Assembly: GCA_026770585.1 (NCBI GenBank)
Contig: MU646911.1
Span: 193,090 to 205,397 of the forward strand
DNA from: Baffinella frigidus
Lineage: Eukaryota; Cryptophyceae; Cryptomonadales; Baffinellaceae
Reading direction: 5' to 3'
Length of the DNA stretch: 12,308 bases
The first letter of the stretch is position 1. Every line of letters starts with the position of its first letter. The notes under the pieces were generated by a model. It saw nothing but the letters and a program-made list of their open reading frames with translations. It searched no databases and was not told the DNA's origin. Made by a program: the position numbers and the translations under genes. Positions 1 through 9,100 of this stretch are shown piece by piece.

Positions 1-45
<45 letters not shown>
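1..45 (+). repeat. 45-nt poly-G run at window edge
   Basis: A pure G run immediately beyond the exon l donor. It could be a genomic homopolymer or a sequencing/assembly artefact at a contig end. It replaces the expected intron before the HP2 exon. Confidence 0.95.
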
Positions 46-46
<1 letters not shown>

Positions 47-54
47 CATTGTGC

Positions 55-145
55 CTGCCAAGGTGGAGGTGCATGCGACGATAATCATGCTTGCTAGGTC
101 GAGTTGGACCCCGTGCAGTTGCGCGATGAACAGCACTGTCAGCGC
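55..145 (-). CDS. SLC1 exon l: end of TM7 and start of HP2
   Basis: 91 bp: 30 codons plus one G, acceptor AAAGCAG/GCG, donor GGCAG/GCACAA (GC donor). It reads ALTVLFIAQLHGVQLDLA, then SMIIVACTSTLA. Joined to exon k it gives ALYE-ALTVLFIAQ, matching 'ALYEAVxxIFIAQxxGxxLxxxxxxxIxxTxxxAS'. The following exon should supply the HP2 tip (IGAAGxPxAG), but the window ends in 45 G's. The donor position is less certain because no partner exon is visible. Confidence 0.82.
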
Positions 146-3100
146 CTGCTTTGGGGTGTGGGGTTTAGGTTTTTATTTTTATTTTTTTATTTTTTATTTT
201 TATTTTTTTCAATTTTTGGGGTTTGGGGTGTGGGGTGTAGGGTTTGGGGTTTGGGGTTTGGGGTTTGAGGTTTGGGGTTTGGGGTGAGGGTTGTGGGGTG
301 TGGGGTGTGGGGTTTGGTGTTTGGTGTTTGGCGTTTGGTGTTTGGTGTGAAGGGTTTTGGGTTTGGGTTTTGGGTTTTGAGTTTTGGGGTTAGTGTTGTG
401 TTTTGGGTTTTGTGGTTTGGGTTCAGGGTTTAGGGTTTGGGGTGGAGGGTGTGCCTCGTAGAGCGCGGTGCCGTTCATGTTGACCGTCGCGCCGAGCGGG
501 AGCACGAACCTGTCGTACGTAACGCAATTTAAATCGCCTTTTATGCTATCTTAAGGGTGAATTTGCAATTTAAACCGCCTTTAATGCTATCTTGAGGGTG
601 ACTTTTATGCTATCTTAAGGGTGAGCGCGGTGCCGTTCATGTTGACCGTTGCGCCGAGCGGGAGTTCAAACCTGCCGGGTTTATGGTGTGGGTTTTATGG
701 TTTGGGGGTTTAAAGTTTATGATTTAGGGGTTAGAGGAGGGTGCGTGACCGCACAGACATCAGCCGTCAAATATTCCGCGCCCGTATTCAAAAGGGATTG
801 ATCAATTCAGCACAAGGTTGCAACTCGGGACTTGACGGGACGTGATCCCATCAAGAAAATACTGGAGACGTTCGTCTGCCCACATAAATTTCGTTGTTGG
901 GGGAGATTGCTGGCCCTGTGGGCGGCAAGCAGGTGTGTGTGTGTGGGGGGGGTTGTTCGTTGTCCGCGCTCGATGCGCTCGCGCGCTACGTGTCGTGGTG
1001 TGTGTGTGTGTGTGTGTGTGCGTGTGTGCGTGTGTGTGTGTATGTGTGCGGAGAAAGTACAGGCGTGAGGTTGACTTTGACGTGAAGCCTCCGAGCACAA
1101 GGACCAACCAAATCCCAAACTCTAAAACCGAACCCCCAACCCCTAACCTCTAACCCCTGAACCCCAAACCCCGCAGCCTCATGCCGGTCACGTCCGCGGG
1201 TCACGTCTACTGTCACGTCCCCTATCCCTTAAGTGGCCTCCCTTAAGTGGCCAGTAGGCTCATACGCCCTACCGTAGGGCCCTAGGACCTGCCTAGGACC
1301 TCTTGGCCATCAAAATTGACGGCATGGCCACTTAAGGGATACCCCAAACCCCAAACCCTCAACCCTGAACGCTAAACCCTAACCTCCTCAACCATGAATC
1401 CCGCGCACCTGGTGACAGCCTTCGAGACGCCCATTTTCTTGCATACGAGGATGGTCACCGGAAGCGTCGCAGAGGACGAATCCGGTCCTCGTGACCCGCA
1501 ACAGCCTTCTATGTGACCAGAAACAGCCTTCTATGTGACCAGCAGCAGCCTTCTATGTGCCGGTCACGTCCGCGTAGCCCAGACGCGAGGTTGGAACACC
1601 CTATCCCGCGCACCTGGTGACAGCCTTCGAGACGCCCATTTTCTCGCAGACGAGGATCGTCACCGGGAGCGTCGCGGAGGACGAATCCGTTCCGAACGCT
1701 GTGGCCAGCGCCTGGATTTGGTTTGGGGTTTGGGATGTGGGGTTTGGGGTTTGGGGTTTGGGGTTTGGGGTTTGGGGTGTGGGGTGTGGGGTGTAGGGTG
1801 TAGGGTGTGGGGTTTGGGGTTTGGGGTTTGGAGTTTAAGGTTCAGAGTCCAGGGGTTAGAGTGCTGTGGCCAGTGCCTGCACCCCACAAGGGAGAGGTTT
1901 CGCGGAAATTGGACATTGTTACAGGACGTAAATAGCAGGACGGGAATTACTGCAGGATTTTCATCGTGGCGGTCGGTGTATGTGTTGTCGGTGCAACCAG
2001 CATGAAAGGTCGATCAACGGGTTCGCGATCTCATGGGGAATCCCCAGCTCTGTCTCAAGTATATTTTGGCTAACCAATTTGGTGAGCCCGGGCTCTTTTC
2101 CGCTCCAAACCTGACGAATGTGTAGAGCGTTTGCGGTAATTGTTGTCCGTTTTGGACCTCCGATTTTCCGGTTTTCCGGTTTTGAAAAGGGACTTATAGG
2201 ACGTGACAAGGATTTTAGATAGTACCAAGAGGCGCAATTCTGGTACTATTGAAAATCCTTGTCACGTCCTATAAGTCCCTTTTCAAAACCGGAAAACCGG
2301 AAAACCGTACGTCCAAAACGGACAACAATTACCGCAAACGCTCTACCGCAACCCCAGCGTGTGAAGTTAAGAATAGCCGGCAAACCGGAGCGAGGCAGAG
2401 CTAGATGGTAGGCAAGGAACCTTGTCGGTTCCCCTAAAAATAAGTAATAAAGAATCCGAGTTGCGACGCGGGCGTGAGGAGGGATGTTCCACACTTAAGG
2501 ATGGATTTTCCAGGCGTCCGGATTGATGTTCCAATCTAATCCCGCCAGGCATTTGATTTAAATATCCTGGAGTTCCCCGTATCAACAAAATTTACTACAC
2601 AATTGGCCAAATCAGTCACGTTAAGTGTGGGGGTTCCACACTTGAGGATGGATGCGCCAGGCTTCCGGATTGATGTTCCAATCTTCCAGAGGGCGGGGAG
2701 GGACCTGAGAGACGCCCCGCGCGAAGGTGTAGGGGCTCTTCCGCGTGACACCCCAGTAGATTGCCGGCAGGATCATAAACCGAAAACAATCAAACATTTC
2801 CAAAAGTTCACACTTTAGTACCAGCATTGTGAAAATTTGGCGTCATTTACTCGTTTTGGTGCGGCCAAGAGATGCAAACACCGCTCTAGGAGGGTGAACG
2901 GCCTAATTCACCATTATCAGGGGGGGGTGGGACCTGAGAGACGCCCCGCGCGAAGGTGTAGGGGTTCTTTCGCGTGACCCCCCAGTAGATTGCCGGCAGG
3001 ATCATAAATCCGTGGATCGTACACCCAAGAATAACCGCGAAGACGTAGAGCAATAACGACCTAAGGAAGGGTTCAGGGGTTTAGCGTTCAAAATCCTCAA

Positions 3101-6100
3101 AGAAAAAAAGCTGCGAACGCTGCGTGTGTCATGTAAAATTCGTTAAGTCGTACACCGTGGATTGTACTGTACACCCGAGAATGACCGCGAAGACGTAGAG
3201 CAGCAGCGACCTGCCGAGGGTTCACGACAAATTAAGGGCAAATCCCCAAAACCCCTCGACGGATAAAGTAGACACGATTTATTCGGGGGTTGAGCGTCGA
3301 AAACGTTCCAGACCAAAAAGCTGCAAAACGGCGTGTGTCATGTATAATTCGTTGAGTCGTCCAGGGTGGATCGTAGACCCGAGAATGACCGCAAAGACGT
3401 AAAGCAATAACGACCTGAGGAAGGATTCAGGGGTTTAGCGTTCAAAACGCTCCAACAAAAAAAGCTGCTAACGCTTCGTGTGTCATGTATAATTCGTTAA
3501 TTCGTACACCGTGGATTGTACTGTACACCCGAGAATGACCGCGAAGACGTAGAGCAACAGCGACCTAAGGAGGGGTTCAGGGGTTTAGCCTTCACAACGC
3601 TCCAAACCCAACGCAAACCCAACGCTCCAAAAACGTCGTGTGTAATGTGTGATACGTTAAGACGCCCTCCCGTGTACACTGTACACGGGGGGAGTTCACT
3701 AACCCCCAACCCCCGCACGACTGTTACCACGCGGTTCAGAGAAGTCGGCCTCGAACACCCACTTAGCAGCGGCCGAGTTGCTTTTCGCCTTGAAACCAAG
3801 GTGAAATTCCGGTTAGGTTCCAGGGCAATGGATAAGATTCTAGAACACATCGTTTAGATGGACTGTATCCGTGAAGCCCCCGGTGGCTGCCAAGTGGTCC
3901 CCCAAAAATCAACTGCACAGATCGACGACTCGGGTAGCGACGATCTGTCCCGCGATCCACTTAGCAGCCACCGGTCGCTTCACGGATACAGTCCATCTAA
4001 ACGATTTGTACTAAAATCTTATCCATTGCCCTGGATTCCAACCGGAATTTCGCCTGGGATTCAAGGCGAAAAGGACCTCGGCCGCTGCTAAGTGGAAGGC
4101 ACGCTATCCCCACTGGCGACACGCACAGCTAGAGCGTTGGCCGCAAAACAATAAAAAATTGGCAACGGTTGATGGCGCTGGTGCAGAAAGACACCTTTAA
4201 TAACCAATATTTTGATATTTCGGCGGCCAAATTCCCTGCAAAAGAAAGAAGAGACTTTGATTGAACTTATGACGTCGGACCATAAACTTAAGGCGCCCGG
4301 AGAGGGCTCGAACCAAGGACCTAAAGTGCTCGATACTAAATGTACAACTGGACCTGCCTAAGCGTCGGAGGCACTCGCTTCGCGGTTCTGCTGACCATCA
4401 CTAACTCGAGCTCAATGATCTCAATGAGGTAAAACTCGATGGGGAGGGTCCCCGTGTGGTGATACGGGGCATCGAGGGAGAGTGAGAGCGCACAATGCTC
4501 TCGGAAAGGATGCGGGGCGGTACGTGAGGACGCGTGCGAAGTTGGGGGTCGCGGCGATTTGTCCCGCGATAAGGCACGCTATCCCAACCGGCGCGATCCA
4601 TAGGATCGCCAGCACCTGATTCGGGTTTGGGGTTTGGGGTTTGGGGTTTGGGGTTTGGGGTTTAGGTTGTGGTGTGTAGAGTTTAGGGTTTAGGGTTTAG
4701 GGTTTAGGGTTTAGGGTTGAGGGTTTAGGGTTTAGGGTTTAGGGATTAGGCGTTAGGGTTTAAGAGACCCTAAGGATCGCTAGCACCTGCCGCACTCGCG
4801 CTCCCTCTCAGACAGTCTGTATCCTCCATTTCATCCAGCTAGGCATTTCAATTAAATGCTCGAAATGCATACTTGCGGCGTCAGATTCTGGATCAAGTGG
4901 CCTAATTGGCAACTTCTGACGCCAAATGTATGCATTTCGAGCATTTGATTTAAATGCCTGGCGGGATGAGATTTGATCTACTTCGGTGGGCCCTTCAAAT
5001 TGGATCAAATCGAAAATGAAGCCTCCGTTGCTGGCGAGCTAGCGTCCGGTATGGGACTACCCAGTACGGGAAGCCCGAGCGCTCGTATCCCATAGGCAGA
5101 CAGGGTGTGGGCCGGACCATGCGCATGATAACAGCGTTGAATGCCGTGATCCCAACCACGACCGGGCGACCCTCTTCGCCAGCCTGCGCGAGCGCAGCCC
5201 CGAACATGATCGAGAACGTCAGCACCTGTCAGGTGGGAGAGCCAGTTAGCAGCGGCCGAGTTCCTTTCCCCACGGATATCCGGGGGAAATGCGGTTAGAA
5301 TCCAATGCACATGGATAAGGTTCTAGTACAAATCGTTTAGATGGACTGTATCCGTGAAGCCCCCGGTGGCTGCGAAGTGGTTAGGGGTGAGCATGATCCC
5401 GGCGTTGAAGGCAGTGTTCCCAACCACGACCGGGCGACCCTCTTCGCCAGCCTGCGCGAGCGCAGCCCCGAACATGATCGAGAACGTCAGCACCTGGCGG
5501 GTGGGAGGGATGAGGGGAGAGCATGCTGACGGCTTGATCGGGCCACAGGGCCAATCTCGTGTTTGTCGCTCGACGTGTTTGTTCGCTCGACGGTTTTGTC
5601 GAGCAAACAAACACAAGGCAGTGATCCCGACCACGACCGGGCGACCCTCTTCGCCGGCCTGAGCAAGCGCTGCCCCGAACGTGATCGAGAATGTTAGCAC
5701 CTGGTGGGGTTGAGGGTTAAGGGTTTGGGGTTTGAGGTTTGGGGTTTGGGGTTTGGGGTTTGGGGGTTGGGGTTTGGGGGTGAGGGGTTTGGAGTTAGGG
5801 ATTGGGGTTTGGGGTTTAGGGAAGAGGATCGAGAAGGATATCACCTGGGGTACGGGGTTAGTGATTATGGTTTATGGTTTATGGTTTATGGTTTATGGTT
5901 TATGGGTTGTGGATTATGGGTTAGGTTTTATGGTTGGGGTACGAGGCCAGGGTTTAGACCCTCAACCCTAAACCCTAAACTGTAAACCCTAGGGAGGCAA
6001 CAATGGCTCCAACGACTTTAACGGCTCCAACGTGTCTTTCCTGGTGCAAAACGGGGGTAGGGGCCGTGCATTTCCTGGTGCAAAACGGGGGTAGGGGCGG

Positions 6101-9100
6101 TTCCAAGCCCCCGCAAATCTGAGATGAAATCTATTGATAACCGCGGATAGAATGGGGTCCTCCTCCTCCTCCTCCTCCTCCCGGGCCCGGAAGAAACTTA
6201 ACTTTCACCAGAAAGTTAACAAGGGCTCCAACGTCTTAAACGGCTCCAACGTGCCCCTTTCCTGGTGCAAAACGGGGGTAGGGGCGGGACCCCGAGGATG
6301 TTCATGTCGACGCACGCCTCGACGATGTTCGGCGGAAACACCTGCCGGAAATAGATCCTTCACTCTGCCGGAAATAGATCCTTCACACTACCGGAAATAG
6401 ATCCTTCACTCTGCCGCAAATAGATCCTTCACACTGCCGGAAATAGATCCACCACATTGCCGGAAATGGATCCATCACATTCCTCCACCCGCGACCAATC
6501 GGGGCTTTGGCTGCCGCAAAGCCTGCCCAGTTTAGTTAACGCACTAAACCGGGTGGGATTCAGATTTTAGGGTTCAGTATTTAGATTTTTGCTTGTTGTA
6601 CACACGGTACACACGCTGGTCGAGTCAACCGTCGTGAGACTCTGGGATAGATACATTGGATAGACGGTCGCAGCTCAACCTTCCGGGAGGGGTGGATTCA
6701 GACCTCATCAATTGTACCATATTTTCCCCCCCTCACTTTTGCATTGTTGAAGCGGCCGCCGAACCTGGCTCTGTCCGCTTCAGGTGTCGTTCCTTAAGGC
6801 TCATAGACGCGGGAGAGCCCCCACCACTCCAGGTTGGGCGGAGCGACGGGGGTTTGCAGGGGGGGGGGCACACCTTCGAAAGCATGCCTGGCAGAGTATC
6901 GGAGTTTGAAGGGGGGGAAGAGGGAGAGGGGGAGAGAGAGAACGAGAAAAAAAAAGAGAAGGCACCTTTAGGAGCACTCCTAGTAGCGTGTCAAGCACGC
7001 CGTGGTCCAGGGTGTCTCGCGGCTCCGCGTCTTGCTCGGATGCTTCTGGGGAGCACGCGAGCGAGAGAGAGAGGGAGAGAGAGAGAGAGAGACAGACATA
7101 GACAGTGACAGTGACAGAGATGGCTCGCTCGCCTAGCGGCGTATTGGAGTTTGAAGAGGGGGGGACCAACCTTCAAGAGCACGCCCAGCAGCGTGTCAAG
7201 CACGCCATGGTCCGGAGTTTCTCGCGGCTCCGCGTCTTGGTCGGATGCTGACGAGGAGGAGACGCGCGGGAGCGCCCCGACTACTCCAGGTTGGATCACG
7301 TTAACTAGGACCAGCCCTGGGTTAGGGGTTAGGGTTCAGGATTTAGATTTGGTCAGGATTTAGATTCGGTTCCCGAACCCCTGGTTCAGGGGTTAGGGAC
7401 CAGGACTTAGATTGCTTGTTCTCGATTCTAGGGCTTCTTCTTGAGACGAGGCTTCTGAGGAGGGTCCACACGATGGGCCTCGAGGGTTTTGTTGGGTCTG
7501 GATTCCACGGGGGTACGTGACAAAATTGCACCAGAAAATCCTTAAAGTTAATTACCTCAAGGCAAGTTGACTTTTGATGAAAGGTTCGTAGCCCACCGTG
7601 TGGATGGGTGGACAGCTCCTACTCCTGGTTGGATCACGTTGACTAGGACCGGCCCTGGGGTAGGGTCTAGGGTGTAGGGTTTAGAGTTCGGTTTTAGTGT
7701 TTTTGTTTTCGGTTTTCGGTTTTCGGTTTTAGGGTTTAGGGTTTAGGGTTTGGGGTTTAGGGTTCAGGGTTCAGGGTTTAGGGTTTAGGGTTCAGGGTGT
7801 GGTGCGGAAAGGCTCGCGGCACGTCAATGGCAAACCCACACACTTTTTTGGCAGGACGGTGACTAATGCGAGCAGATTCCCACATGAGAATGCTAGAGGG
7901 GCCTATTTAAAACCAATGTGCTTTTAAAAGTGGGCATTTGTGTAGTAAATTTCGTTGATTGGTCACGTTACTAGCCATATATTGGCCAGTCACGATGTTG
8001 GAACACCTTATCCTGGTACAAATACTTACAACCCCACATATAAATAGGATCCTCCGGCATTCTCGAGTGGTCTGTACCCACCCTGGCGACAACTTATGGG
8101 CAGATCGATAGTTTCTCAAGTCAACTCCCACACAAATGCACCCAGAATCCGGGCGCATCTGCGGGAGATTGACTTAGGATTTGCCCCTGGGTTGCCTCCA
8201 GAGTGGAGGGGGATGCGAGGATTCGTCAAGAGTGGTGCGGGGCCCCGGTACCGCTGTCAAGTCAATTCCCAAGTCTAGCGTCAAGTCAATTCCCAATTTC
8301 CCGTATCTTAGGGCTTCCAACACTTAAGCTAGTAATGGATATGCTATTTTAGACATAATCCCAGGCGTAAGATAGCATGAAATCGCAAGTGAATCAGTTA
8401 TGTTCCGTAACGGGGGACTCTTGCGGCGCGCGGACTTGTCAGGCAGAGTGAGCACATACTAAATCCAGGGTTTTTCAAATCAAATCAAATCGAGGCTTGA
8501 TGATGGATTTGGGAGAGAGACCGAGGACGACGGCGATCACAGTGGTGCAGAAAAAGTACATGAAAGTGACCTGCCACCCGCCATTGTGTTTCAGTCCTGA
8601 GACGGGCCTAGAGCGTCCTTGATCGATACCGGCCAGTAATGTATGTCCTCGATTTTAATGAAAAGCACCTTCCGCATTAAAAGCGTTTTTAAGTCAATTC
8701 GCCTTGAAAATTATCAACTTATGGAAAAAAATATCCAAGTTTTTCATAAGTTGACAATTTTCAGGGGGGAATTGACTTAAAAACGCTTTTAATGTGGAAG
8801 GTGCTTTCCATGAATTTATTGATACGGTGAAAAGGGCGCGTTTCTCGAACACGGCGCGCGCCATTTTTCTTCTGTTCTTCAGACCTGCATTGATTGATCA
8901 ATCAATATCTGTTTAGGGTTAAGGGTGCACCGCGTCCGGAATACGCGGCTTCAGCGGGAAACTGCTCACTGCAGTGACCTTCTCCAGTCCAATACCGCAT
9001 GCGAAAATCAACCTGATTGTTTTCACTACTGGGAGACTGGGTCCCTAACGGAAGATTTCATAGGAAAACTGATTCAACTGAAAACATTTTAGTTATGAAA

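Noticed and set aside
209-505. Open frames rich in Asn-Pro-Lys or Val-Trp-Gly-Leu-Gly through the TTTGGGG arrays
   Set aside because: A seven-base repeat read in three frames gives seven-residue peptide repeats without stops. Only the short exon k at the end is real.
802-1153. Open frames of His-Thr and Cys-Val repeats on both strands
   Set aside because: They are translations of the (TG)n microsatellite, with no conserved protein signature.
3497-4091. Small open frames on both strands around the 139-bp elements
   Set aside because: They follow the inverted repeats and tandem exon i copies, with no conservation as proteins.
4290-4385. tRNA or tRNA-derived SINE on the minus strand
   Set aside because: There is a good box B-like GGTTCGAGCCC, but the T-stem pairs poorly and no D-arm, anticodon arm or acceptor stem could be drawn.
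4621-4762. True chromosome-end telomere
   Set aside because: The TTTAGGG run is short, mixed with variants and flanked on both sides by pieces of the same gene, so it is an interstitial intronic array.
5323-5844. A single 173-residue minus-strand protein
   Set aside because: It runs through a telomere-like array, two exon g copies and a hairpin. Its homologous parts are duplicated pseudo-exons rather than one gene.
6342-6479. CRISPR array
   Set aside because: The 23-bp units are head-to-tail without spacers, in a eukaryotic intron.
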